Shown here: positions 53,081 through 64,000 of the stretch, in pieces
How the letters are laid out: every line of letters starts with the position of its first letter
How positions within the stretch are numbered: the stretch's first letter is position 1
Source of the DNA: Ricordea florida
Lineage: Eukaryota > Cnidaria > Anthozoa > Corallimorpharia > Ricordeidae
Direction: 5' to 3'
DNA: 64,000 bases
NCBI GenBank assembly: GCA_949710005.1
Contig: OX453276.1
Span: 20,903,149 to 20,967,148 of the forward strand
The notes under the pieces: model-generated
The model's database searches: none
Seen by the model: only the letters and a program-made list of their open reading frames with translations
What the model was told of the DNA's origin: nothing
Translations under genes and position numbers: made by a program

Positions 53081-55805
53081 CGCCCGTGTTTTTTTCTAAA
53101 GCTTCTCTGAAAGGTATAACGTCGTGTAGGTTATACTCTCTCAACCAGTCTTTCATTGTAACACAACCTCTCTTTTCAAATTCACACTTAAAATCTTCAT
53201 ATTCTTCTACGGTAATATTTTCCTTTTTCAAACTTGAGTAAAAGTCTTCATGTTTTACTGTTCCAACGTGAGAAAGCTTATCATAACTATCCAACCATTC
53301 ATAGGGAAATACAAGTTTTTTAGCTTCACAGTTGTTTGCTTTACACCACTTATCAAAAGAAAGCCCAGGTGCAAGGTAAGACATTACATCCAAGAATTTA
53401 AAATTTGGGGTTGACAAAAACATATATTTATTTGCATTTCTTGCAACAAAAATATCTTTAGTTTTATCAGTCATGATTTTTACAAAATGTATTTTAATCA
53501 TATTAATATCATACTTTCCACTATTGAAACCTAAAACAGGAACTTGATTACACCATCTTTCGTGTTCCTCTAAAACTTTCTTTGGTATAGAATCTTGGTC
53601 GGGTAATGAATATTCTTTTTTAACCTTTTCAACAATCTTTTTTCTTCTCTTTTCTAAATTTTCAACAAATTCTTTTACAAGGGCATCAGGATTTGAATTT
53701 ATAATAAATGTAGGTTCTTTTTCACGAGTGTCATGTATTGCAACACTAACCGGTATATGTGTTTGGTTAAAAGATAAATCATCAGTAATCTGTTGAAAAT
53801 CTTTTTGTAATATTGCCTCAAAATCATAACAAATAAAATCTGGGTACGGGATAAATTTCTTTTTTAAATTATCATATATTGATTGAGAATATATATTATA
53901 TTTTAGCTCTCGTAATAAATAATCGCATTCCCAAACCGATACAACATTATACCCTAAATCTTTCATAATCTTTTCTCTTTTAATAGTTGTATTATATTTA
54001 ATTTTATCGCCACCTGAACATGGACAACCGTGCCATTTACAGCCATAGAACTCAAAAACAGTATTGGTCTCAGGTTCGTATCCGTCCACCAAAAAAAGCT
54101 CTTTTTCACCATACTTAACGCATCTTTCACCACCATGGCCACATAGAGCATGATGAATATGTTTACCTATTTTACTGCCCTGTAGTTCAATCCATAAACA
54201 ACCTAAATAACTATATTGGGTATTACCACCATAAAAAACTTTTTCAGAGCTGTTGGGGATGTGTTTTATCTTTTTACCGGTGCATATTACTTGTGTTTTT
54301 CCTCCTTTACAACTGTTATTTTTTACATGGTCACCAAGATAGTCATGACGGTTAAATATTTGTTTACATCCTGAACATCCCCATTTTTTGGTTAGCATCT
54401 CTATATCCTTTATGAAAAAACAGTGGCCCTCATAAATTCCAATAACTAAACTGGGTAATTTATCTTTAAACTGCCCTTTACCAAAAATTAGTTTCCAAAT
54501 TTCATTGTTTTCTTTTTCTTTTTGTTCGTAAACTCGAATGTTAATAGAAAATATTTTTCCAATTTTCTCAAAATCAACAAGTTTTGTCGGTTTAACTTCT
54601 GAGGTTTTCAATTTTTGGTTATTATAAAAATCTCTGGCCAATTTCAGTGCTAGTTTTTCTATGTCTTTCTCAGGTCTTTCTTTACCAGCAATAATGTTCA
54701 ATTTAATAGCCAAGCACCTCCAAAAGCACATATTATCATCCTTTCCATCTACAGCGTAAAGACATTTTTTATTACGAAGATGATCTGGTAATTTTCCACA
54801 CCCAATTAGAGGTTCGTTACTGTGAATAACTTTTACTTTTACCTCTGAAAAAACAACACCCCCCTCATGAACACCTTTCTTATCAATTTTTTTTGACGGG
54901 GGTAAGTATGCTCTAGTCCAAGCAATACCTTCCAAACTCAATCTTTGTCCTTCACACCTCTCAATATAATCTTTTATTTCTGAAAGCATTGTAAAAGACC
55001 CCTCACCCCTAAATGTATGGGCATAATAAATTATTTCCCCCCTTCCTTTATTAATTAAACAATTAAAACTGATAACAATTCTTGAACGCATTTCTATTTG
55101 AGGTTCCAATTCATTATAAATAATTTCTGATAAATCATTATCTAGATCTCTCCTAATTTGAAAAATATTTTCATTTCTTTCGTTGATATTTTGAAGGATT
55201 TCTCCATTTTCAGGAGGCCTTATTGGAAATATTCTAAGGGTTGTTGTTCTATTAGTTTTTTTGACTTTATTGGTAACCCCTTCATTTTTTAATTTACCAC
55301 CTTCCTTTTCATTATCCCTACCTATAATTGAATCTTCCTTCCTTTCAGGTTTATTTGTTTTTGGTTCTTTAGATCTTGCACCCTTCTTCTCATAATCTCT
55401 AACAACTTCTTTAATAGTTGTTTTAGGTTGTGATATTTTTTCTTGCTTTTTATTTTGTTTTATTTGTTCTTTTTGTTGTTTTAATATTTTTTCTTGTCTT
55501 TTTATTAGTTTTTGTTGTTGTTTTATACGTTCATTTTGTTGTTTTATTTGTTCTTTCCGTTTTATTTGTTCTTTTTGATGTTTTATTTGTTCCTCTTGTT
55601 TTTTTATTAGTTCTTGTTGTTGTTTTATTTTTTCCTCTTGTTTTTTTATTAGTTCTTTTTCAATCTCTTCATCTATTCGAGGTATTTTTTTTATATTTTT
55701 AAAAAGTTCAGATTCACTCATTTGAGAATAATCTTTAATTCCATGCTTTTTAGCAATCTTTTCCAAAAAATTACGTTTTCTCAATTCTGACGCGTCTTTT
55801 TCCAT
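53067..55805 (-). CDS. DNA polymerase B, N-terminal half: accessory and exonuclease domains
   Basis: Begins with a SAP/Rho_N-like domain (residues about 5-41, EKIAKKHGIKDY) and a long K/Q/E coiled coil (45-125). Residues 347-468 have an OTU-protease-like layout (DDNMCFWRCL with C360, and H461 in GHCFFI; tentative). A C2HC finger (C477, C480, H493, C499) and a Vsr/PD-(D/E)xK-like segment (D574, E585, GCKWHGC) follow. The 3'-5' exonuclease has DFEA (D661, E663), NSGKYD (N761, D766) and YNLHD (Y891, D895). Translation ends at 912 aa just past the exonuclease, because a T7 run shifts the frame out of the polymerase part. The first two codons lie in the right terminal repeat. Confidence 0.9.
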   Translation of the reverse strand: MEKDASELRKRNFLEKIAKKHGIKDYSQMSESELFKNIKKIPRIDEEIEKELIKKQEEKIKQQQELIKKQEEQIKHQKEQIKRKEQIKQQNERIKQQQKLIKRQEKILKQQKEQIKQNKKQEKISQPKTTIKEVVRDYEKKGARSKEPKTNKPERKEDSIIGRDNEKEGGKLKNEGVTNKVKKTNRTTTLRIFPIRPPENGEILQNINERNENIFQIRRDLDNDLSEIIYNELEPQIEMRSRIVISFNCLINKGRGEIIYYAHTFRGEGSFTMLSEIKDYIERCEGQRLSLEGIAWTRAYLPPSKKIDKKGVHEGGVVFSEVKVKVIHSNEPLIGCGKLPDHLRNKKCLYAVDGKDDNMCFWRCLAIKLNIIAGKERPEKDIEKLALKLARDFYNNQKLKTSEVKPTKLVDFEKIGKIFSINIRVYEQKEKENNEIWKLIFGKGQFKDKLPSLVIGIYEGHCFFIKDIEMLTKKWGCSGCKQIFNRHDYLGDHVKNNSCKGGKTQVICTGKKIKHIPNSSEKVFYGGNTQYSYLGCLWIELQGSKIGKHIHHALCGHGGERCVKYGEKELFLVDGYEPETNTVFEFYGCKWHGCPCSGGDKIKYNTTIKREKIMKDLGYNVVSVWECDYLLRELKYNIYSQSIYDNLKKKFIPYPDFICYDFEAILQKDFQQITDDLSFNQTHIPVSVAIHDTREKEPTFIINSNPDALVKEFVENLEKRRKKIVEKVKKEYSLPDQDSIPKKVLEEHERWCNQVPVLGFNSGKYDINMIKIHFVKIMTDKTKDIFVARNANKYMFLSTPNFKFLDVMSYLAPGLSFDKWCKANNCEAKKLVFPYEWLDSYDKLSHVGTVKHEDFYSSLKKENITVEEYEDFKCEFEKRGCVTMKDWLREYNLHDVIPFREALEKNTGDVLS

Positions 55806-56053
55806 ATTTAATAAAAGATATGTAAATCTTTAAACTATAATTCATTTTTTGTAAAAGTTAATAAAATATTAAATTCGTCTTTCAAAAAAATAAAGATTTT
55901 AAAATCAAATTTTTTGGAATACATACATAAACTACTTGTAAAATTGTGTTAGAGACTCACCGGAAAACTTTAAGCAAAACTTAATAAAAAATTAAATTCG
56001 TCTTTCAAAAATATTATTAAAAAATCGGCTTATTTTTACTGTAATAAAGTAGT
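55800..56053. repeat. Right terminal inverted repeat
   Basis: 254 bp, reverse complement of 39925-40178 with two differences seen. It holds the polymerase promoter motif, the first two polymerase codons and the mirrored direct-repeat pair. It ends AGTAGT before the TATGG target duplication. Confidence 0.95.
55824..55835 (-). promoter_or_regulatory. Shared promoter motif before the DNA polymerase
   Basis: Leftward reading GTTTAAAGATTT, 18 bases before ATG 55805, inside the terminal repeat and therefore duplicated at the left end. Confidence 0.65.
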
Positions 56054-56058
56054 TATGG
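56054..56058. other. Right target-site duplication TATGG
   Basis: Second copy of the duplication at 39920-39924. The satellite monomer resumes here as TATGGGCTGAAGTACC. Confidence 0.85.
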
Positions 56059-59000
56059 GCTGAAGTACCGTCATCTAGGTGGGTAAGTTATCGAATCATT
56101 TGAAATCTTTTAACTATATTTAATAGTATCTTATGCACTAAAGTGTTATCGCCAAATGAAATTTTGATTGCCACGATTCGATTTCAATCTTATTTAAGGA
56201 CCACACAGTTTGATTCTACGCATGCGCATTTCAAACAAAATCTGACATCCGTAAAAATAACAAATAATTTATCATACCTTGGCCTACAGAATCTCTGCTA
56301 TTCTTAAACTTTGCAGATTTAAAGTAATACGGAAGGGCAATTATTACCCTATAAATGAGATTCATTGTATTTTCTGATCATATTGATTTTACACTGTGAA
56401 GATATTTTCCCAAGACAGCTGACTTTAGAGCAGACTGCTCAAACAGCACTAAACTTCACTAAATCAGTGCTCATTACACAGATTAGTTGTTAACTTGCAA
56501 GTTTCACCATCTTGTTGCGTTTGTAATATACTTTAAAACGCACTTTATCTTGTGCTTGTACTTATTGTACAAGCTAAGATATGATACATGCAGTTTGCTG
56601 TCAAGAAACTCGGCCTCAACGATTTTTGTGAAAAGACATTATAAGAGATTGTATGGGCTGAAGTACCGTCATCTAGGTGGGTAAGTTATCGAATCATTTG
56701 AAATCTTTTAACTATATTTAATTGTAGCTTAAGCACTAAAGTGTTATCGGCAAATGAAACTTTGATTGGCACGATTTGATTTCAATCTTATTTAAGGACC
56801 ACACAGTTTGATTCTACGCATGCGCATTTCAAACAAAAGCCGACATCCGTAAAAATAACAAATAATTTATCATATCTTGGCGTACAGAATCTCTGCTATT
56901 CTTAAACTTTGCAGATTTAAAGTATTACGGAAGGGCAATTATTACCCTATAAATAACATTCATTGTATTTGTTCATCATATCGATTTTAGACTGTGAAGA
57001 TATTTTCCCAAGACAGCTGACTTTAGAGCAGACTGCTCAAACAGCACTAAACTTCACTAAATCAGTGCTCATTACACAGATTAGTTGTTAACTTTCAATT
57101 TTAACCATCTTGTTGCGTTTGTAATATACTTTAAGACGCACTTTATCTTGTGCTTGTACTTATTGTACAAGCTAAGATATGATACATGCAGTTTGCTGTC
57201 AAGAAACTCGGCCTCAACGATTTTTGTGAAAAGACATTATAAGAGATTGTATGGGCTGAAGTACCGTCATCTAGGTGGGTAAGTTATCGAATCATTTGAA
57301 ATCTCTTAACTATATTTAATAGTAGCTTAAGCACTAACGTGTTAATGCCAAATGAAATTTTGATCGCCACGATTTGATTTCAATCTTATTTAAGGACCAG
57401 ACAGTTTGATTCTACGCATGCGCATTTATAAAAAAAACCGACATCCGTAAAATAACAAGTAATTTATCATATCTTGGCGTACAGAATCTCTGGTATTCTT
57501 AAACTTTGCAGACTTAAAGTATTACGGAAGGGCAATTATTACCCTATAAATAAGATTCATTATATTTGTTGATCATATTGACTTTCGACTTTGAAGATAT
57601 TTTCCCAACACAGCTGACTTTAGAGCAGACTGCTCAAACAGCACTAAACTTCACCAAATCAGTGCTCATTGCACAGATTAGGTTTTAACTTGCAAGTTTC
57701 ACCATCTTGTTGCGTTTGTAATATACTTTAAGACGCACTTTATCTTGTGCTTGTACTTATTGTACAAGCTAAGATATGATACATGGCGTTTGCTGTCAAG
57801 AAACTCGGCCTACACGATTTTTGTGAAAAGGCATTATAAGAGATTGTATGGGCTGAAGTACCGTCATCTAGGTGGGTAAGTTATCGAATCATTTGAAATC
57901 TTTTAACTATATTTAATAGTATCTTAAGCACTAAAGTGTTATCGCCAAATGAAATTTTGATTGCCACGATTCGATTTCAATCTTATTTAAGGACCAGACA
58001 GTTTGATTCTACGCATGCGCATTTCAAACAAAAGCCGACATCCGTAAAAATAACAAATAATTTATCATATCTTGGCGTACAGAATCTCTGCTATTCTTAA
58101 ACTTTGCACATTTAAAGTAATACGGAAGGGCAATTATTACCCTATAAATGAGATTCATTGTATTTTCTGATCATATTGATTTTACACTGTGAAGATATTT
58201 TCCCAAGACAGCTGACTTTAGAGCAGACTGCTCAAACAGCACTAAACTTCACTAAATCAGTGCTCATTACACAGATTAGTTGTTAACTTGCAAGTTTCAC
58301 CATCTTGTTGCGTTTGTAATATACTTTAAGACGCACTTTATCTTGTGCTTGTACTTATTGTACAAGCTAAGATATGATACATGCAGTTTGCTGTCAAGAA
58401 AGTCGGGTTCAACGATTTCTGTGAAAAGACATTATAAAAGATTGTATGGGTTGAAGTACCGTCATCTAGGTGGGTAAGTTATTGAATCATTTGAAATCTT
58501 TTAACTATATTTATCAGTAGCTTAAGCACTAAAGTGTTATCGGCAAATGAAATTTTGATTACCACGATTCGATTTCAATCTTATTTAACGAACATACAGT
58601 TTGATTCTACGCATGCGCATTTCAGAAAAATCCCGACATCCGTAAAAATAACAAATAATTTATCATATCACCGTTTACAGAATCTCTGCTCTTCTTAACT
58701 TTTGCAGACTTAAAGTATTACGGAAGGGCAATTATTACTCTATAAATAAGATTCATTGTATTTGTTCATCATATTTATTTTAGACTGTGAAGATCTTTTC
58801 CCAAGACAGCTGACTTTAGAGCAGACTGCTAAAACAGCACTAAACTTCACTTAATCAGTGCTCATTACACAGATTAGTTGTTAACTTTCAATTTTAACCA
58901 TCTTGTTGCGTTTGTAATATACTTTAAAATGCACTTTATCTTGTGCTTGTACTTATTGTACAAGCTAAGATATGATACAAGCAGATTGCTTTCAAGAAAC

Positions 59001-62000
59001 TCGGCCTCAACGATTTTTGTGAAAAGACATTATAAGAGATTGTTTGGGCTGAAGTACCGTCATCTAGGTTGGTAAGTTATCGAATCATTTGAAATCTTTT
59101 AACTATATTTAATTGTAGCTTAAGCACTAACGTGTTATCGCCAAATGAAATTTTGCTCGCCACGATTTGATTTCAATCTTATTTAAGGACCAGACGGTTT
59201 GATTCTACGCATGCGCATTTCAGACAAAGGCCGACATCCGTAAAATAACAAATAATTTATCATATCTTGGCGTACAGAATCTCTGGTATTCTTAAACTTT
59301 GCAGATTTAAAGTATTACGGAAGGGCAATTATTACCCTATAAATAAGATTCATTGTATTTGCTGATCATATTGATTTTAGACTGTGAAGATATTTTCCCA
59401 AGACAGCTGACTTTAGAGCAGACTGCTCAAACAGCGCTAAACTTCACTAAATCAGTGCTCATTACACAGATTAGTTGTTAACTTGCAAGTTTCACCATCT
59501 TGTTGCGTTTCTAATATACTTTAAAACGCACTTTATCTGGTGCTTGTACTTATTGTACAAGCTAAGATATGATACATGCAGATTGCTGTCAAGAAACTCG
59601 GCCTCAACGATTTTTGTGAAAAGACATTATAAGAGATTGTATGGGCTGAAGTACCGTCATCTAGGTGGGTAAGTTATCGAATCATTTGAAATCTTTTAAC
59701 TATATTTAATTGTAGCTTAAGCACTAAAGTGTTATCGGCAAATGAAATTTTGATTGGCACGATTTGATTTCAATCTTATTTAAGGACCACACAGTTTGAT
59801 TCTACGCATGCGCATTTCAAACAAAAGCCGACATCCGTAAAAATAACAAATAATTTATCATATCTTGGCTACAGAATTTCTGCTAATCTTAAACTTTGCA
59901 GATTTAAAGTATTACGGAAGGGCAATTATTACCCTATAAATAAGATTCATTATATTTGCTGATCATATTGATTTTAAACTGTGAAGATATTTTCCCAAGA
60001 CAGCTGACTTTAGAGCAGACTGCTCAAACAGCACTAAACTTCACTAAATCAGTGCTCATTACACAGATTAGCTGTTAACTTGCAAGTTTATCCATCTTGT
60101 TGCGTTTCTAATATACTTTAAGACGCACTTTATCTTGTGCTTGTACTTATTGTACAAGCTAAGATATGATACATGCAGTTTCCTGTCAAGAAACTCGGCC
60201 TCAACGATTTTTGTGAAAAGACATTATAAGAGATTGTATGGGTTGAAGTACCGTCATCTAGGTGGGTAAGTTATTGAATCATTTGAAATCTTTTAACTAT
60301 ATTTAATAGTAGCTTAAGCACTAAAGTGTTATCGAGAAATAAAATTTTGATTACCACGATTCGATTTCAATCTAATTTAACGAACATACAGTTTGATTCT
60401 ACGCATGCGCATTTCAAACAAAAGCCGACATCCGTAAAAATAAAAAAATAGTTTATCATATCACCGTTTACAGAATCTCTGCTCTTCTTAACCTTTGCAG
60501 ATTTAAAGTATTACGGAAGGGCAATTATTACTCTATAAATAAGATTCATTGTATTTGTTCATCATATTGATTTTAGACTGTGAAGATATTTTCCCAAGAC
60601 AGCTGACTTTAGAGCAGACTGCTAAAAAAGCACTAAACTTTACTTAATCAGTGCTCATTACACAGATTAGTTGTTAACTTTCAATTTTAACCATCTTGTG
60701 GCGTTTGTAATATACTTTAAAATGCACTTTATCTTGTGCTTGTACTTATTTTACAAGCTAAGATATGATACAAGCAGATTGCTGTCAAGAAGCTCGGCCT
60801 CAACGATTTTTGTGAAAATACATTATAAGAGATTGTATGGGCTGAAGTACCGTCATCTAGGTGGGTAAGTTATCGAATCATTTAAAATCTTTTAACTATA
60901 TTTAATTGTAGCTTAAGCACTAAAGTGTTATCGGCAAATGAAATTTTGATTCGCAAGATTCGATTTCAATCTTATTTAAGGAACATACAGTTTGATTCTA
61001 CGCATGCGCATTTCAAACCAAAGCCGACATGCGTAAAATAACAAATAATTTATCATATCTTGGCGTACAGAATCTCTGCTATTCTTAAACTTTGCAGATT
61101 TAAAGTATTACATAAGAGCAATTATTACCCTATAAATAAAATTCATTGTATTTTTTGATCATGTGGATTTTAGACTGTGAAGATATTTTCCCAAGACAGC
61201 TGACTTTAGAGCAGACTGCTCAAACAGCACTAAACTTCACTAAATCAGTGCTCATTACACAGATTAGTTGTTAACTTGCAAGTTTCACCATCTTGTTGCG
61301 TTTGTAATATACTTTAAGACGCACTTTATCTTGTGCTTGTACTTATTGTACAAGCTAAGATATGATACATGCAGTTTGCTGTCAAGAAACTCGGCCTCAA
61401 CGATTTTTGTGAAAAGACATTATAAGAGATTGTATGGGCTGAAGTACCGTCATCTAGGTGGGTAAGTTATCGAATCATTTGAAATCTTTTAACTATATTT
61501 AATTGTAGCTTAAGCACTAAAGTGTTATCGCCAAATGAAATTTTGATTACCACGATTCGATATCAATCTTATTTAAGGAACATACAGTTTGATTCTACGC
61601 ATGTGCATTTCAGACAAATTTTGACATCCGTAAAAATAACAAATAATTTATCATATCACCGTTTACAGAATCTCTGCTCTTCTTAACCTTTGCAGATTTA
61701 AAGTATTACGGAAGGGCAATTATTACTCTATAAATAAGATTCATTGTATTTGTTCATCATATTTATTTTAGACTGTGAAGATATTTTCCCAAGAATGCTG
61801 ACTTTAGAGCAGACTGCTAAAACAGCACTAAACTTCACTTAATCAGTGCTCATTACACAGATTAGTTGTTAACTTTCAATTTTAACCATCTTGTGGCGTT
61901 TGTAATATACTTTAAAATGCACTTTATCTTGTGCTTGTACTTATTTTACAAGCTAAGATATGATACAAGCAGATTGCTGTCAAGAAACTCGGCCTCAACG

Positions 62001-64000
62001 ATTTTTGTGAAAAGACATTATAAGAGATTGTGTGGGCTGAAGTACCGTCATCTAGGTGGGTAAGTTATCGAATCATTTGAAATCTTTTAACTATATTTAA
62101 ATGTAGCTTAAGCACTAAAGTGTTATCGGCAAATGAAATGTTGATTGGCACGATTTGATTTCAATCTTATTTAAGGACCAGACAGTTTGATTCTACGCAT
62201 GCGCATTTCAGACAAAAGCCGACATCCGTAAAAATAACAAATAATTTATCATATCACCGTTTACAGAATCTCTTCTCTTCTTAACCTTTGCAGATTTAAA
62301 GTATTACGGAAGGGCAATTATTACTCTATAAATAAGATTCGTTTTATTTGTTCATCATATTTATTTTAGACTGTGAAGATATTTTCCCAAGACAGCTGAC
62401 TTTAGAGCAAACCTCTAAAAGAGCACTAAACTTCACTTAATCAGTGCTCATTACACAGATTAGTTGTTAACTTTTAATTTTAACCATCTTGTTGAGTTTG
62501 TAATATACTTTAAAACGCACTTTATCTGGTGCTTGTACTTATTGTACAAGCTAAGATATGATACAAGGAGATTGCTGTCAAGAAACTCGGCCTCAACGAT
62601 TTTTGTGAAAAGACATTATAAGAGATTGTATGGGCTGAAGTACCGTCATCTAGGTGGGTAAGTTATCGAATCATTTGAAATCTTTTAACTATATTTAATT
62701 GTAGCTTAAGCACTAAAGTGTTATCGGCAAATGAAATTTTGATTGGCACGATTTGATTTCAATCTTATTTAAGGACCACACAGTTTGATTCTACGCATGC
62801 GCATTTCAAACAAAAGCCGACATCCGTAAAAATAACAAATAATTTATCATATCTTGGCTACAGAATTTCTCCTAATCTTAAACTTTGCAGATTTAAAGTA
62901 TTACGGAAGGGCAATTATTACCCTATAAATAAGATTCATTATATTTGCTGATCATATTGATTTTAGACTGTGAAGATATTTTCCCAAGACAGCTGACTTT
63001 AGAGCAGACTGCTCAAACAGCACTAAACTGCACTAAATCAGTGCTCATTACACAGATTAGTTGTTAACTTGCAAGTTTCACCATCTTGTTTCCTTTCTAA
63101 TATACTTTAAAACGCACTTTATCTGGTGCTTGTACTTATTGTACAAGCTAAGATATGATACATGCAGATTGCTGTCAAGAAACTCGGCCTCAACGATTTT
63201 TGTGAAAAGACATTATAAGAAATTGTATGGGCTGAAGTACCGTCATCTAGGTGGGTAAGTTATCGAATCATTTGAAATCTTTTAACTATATTTAATAGTA
63301 GCTTAAGCACTAAAGTTTTATCGCCAAATGAAATTTTGATTGCCACGATTCGATTTCAATCTTATTTAAGGACCAGACAGTTTGATTCTACGCATGCGCA
63401 TTTCAAAATAAAGCCGACGTTCGTAAAAATAAAAAATAATTTATCATATCTTGGCGTACAGAATCTCTGCTATTCTTAAACTTTGCAGATTTAAAGTATT
63501 ACGGAAGGGCAATTATTACCCTATAAATGAGATTCATTGTATTTTCTGATGATATTGATTTTAGACTGTGAAGATATTTTCCCAAGACAGCTGACTTTAG
63601 AGCAGACTGCTCAAACAGCACTAAACTTCACTAAATCAGTGCTCATTACACAGATTAGTTGTTAACTTGCAAGTTTCACCATCTTGTTGCGTTTCTAATA
63701 TACTTTAAAACGCACTTTATCTGGTGCTTGTACTTATTGTAAAAGCTAAGATATGATACATGCAGTTTGCTTTCAAGAAAGTCGGCCTCAACGATTTTTG
63801 TGAAAAGACATTATAAGAGATTGTATGGGTTGAAGTACCGTCATCTAGGTGGGTAAGTTATTAAATCATTTGAAATCTTTTAAGTATATTTAATAGTAGC
63901 TTAAGCACTAAAGTGTTATCGCCAAATGAAATTTTGATTACCACGATACGATTTCAATCTTATTTAACGAACATACAGTTTGATTCTACGCATGCGCATT
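56054..64000. repeat. Satellite array C, same 598 bp family
   Basis: About 13 monomers continue array B beyond the Polinton and run off the right edge. The first completes the monomer interrupted at 39924. Both the CACCGTTTACAG and CTTGGCGTACAG subtypes are present. No truncated monomer or long duplication was noticed here. Confidence 0.95.

Larger units (their letters stand above)
39925..56053. mobile_element. Polinton/Maverick DNA transposon, complete 16.1 kb copy
   Basis: A self-synthesising virus-like transposon bounded by 254 bp terminal inverted repeats and a TATGG target duplication, inserted in one satellite monomer. It encodes protein-primed DNA polymerase B, integrase, packaging ATPase, major capsid protein and about nine smaller proteins. 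Most genes run leftward; the integrase and three left or middle genes run rightward. The four hallmark Polinton genes are all present; the adenovirus-like protease was not found. The polymerase is frameshifted and the leftmost gene has a nonsense codon, so this copy is probably not autonomous. High intactness elsewhere and near-identical ends indicate a fairly recent insertion. Confidence 0.97.

Noticed and set aside
53080..53100. Programmed -1 frameshift at A AAA AAC in the polymerase gene
   Set aside because: The heptamer is in the right register, but the downstream polymerase frame is +1, not -1.
55430..55702. Hydrophobic plus-strand ORF (valine/leucine/phenylalanine-rich)
   Set aside because: It is the complement of the polymerase coiled-coil repeats; it is not a membrane protein gene.
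1..64000. CRISPR array or prokaryotic origin
   Set aside because: The repeats are 598 bp satellite monomers, not short repeats with unique spacers. Polinton and Helitron-like insertions mark a eukaryotic genome.

Overview
The window looks like a heterochromatic stretch of an animal nuclear genome, most likely an aquatic invertebrate. About 45 kb of the 64 kb is one AT-rich satellite repeated head to tail with a 597-598 bp period (roughly 75 monomers). Two mobile elements have landed inside individual monomers. The capsid, packaging and other proteins of the larger element look, from memory and without a search, most like those of cnidarian Maverick/Polinton elements. The host species cannot be fixed from this window.

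Layout. 1-17774: satellite array A. 17775-20708: a 2.9 kb insertion with no clear coding gene. Its TC start, CTAG end, subterminal inverted repeats, AT microsatellite and T/T target suggest a non-autonomous Helitron/Helentron-type element. 20709-39924: satellite array B, with higher-order structure (a two-monomer unit, a 3.9 kb tandem duplication and a recurring truncated monomer). 39925-56053: a complete 16.1 kb Polinton/Maverick with 254 bp terminal inverted repeats and a 5 bp target duplication (TATGG). 56054-64000: satellite array C, which resumes the same monomer the Polinton interrupted.

The Polinton has a virus-like gene set: protein-primed family B DNA polymerase, retroviral-type integrase, packaging ATPase, double jelly-roll major capsid protein, and several small membrane or coiled-coil proteins that probably form or line the particle. 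No adenovirus-type maturation protease was found. The polymerase is split by a one-base frameshift at a seven-T run (53089-53095). The leftmost gene, a SAP/Rho_N-like domain followed by 18-residue CIH/CKxC zinc-finger-like repeats, is cut by one in-frame TAG. The copy is therefore structurally whole but probably no longer autonomous.

Three layers of structure inside the Polinton are not explained by the gene list. (1) A shared motif, close to TCTAAAGATT or TTTAAAGATT, sits 18-27 bases before most leftward genes, and an AT-rich variant precedes two rightward genes; both look like element-encoded promoters. (2) Hairpins lie at the ends of most genes, including between two convergent pairs, suggesting hairpin-directed 3' end formation. 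(3) A dispersed family of short GC-rich palindromes occurs between genes and in frame inside genes. Stem-preserving changes between copies, and one 30 bp copy read in two frames in two different genes, suggest a mobile palindromic mini-element resembling in behaviour the Rickettsia palindromic elements. This third layer is the most novel candidate in the window.
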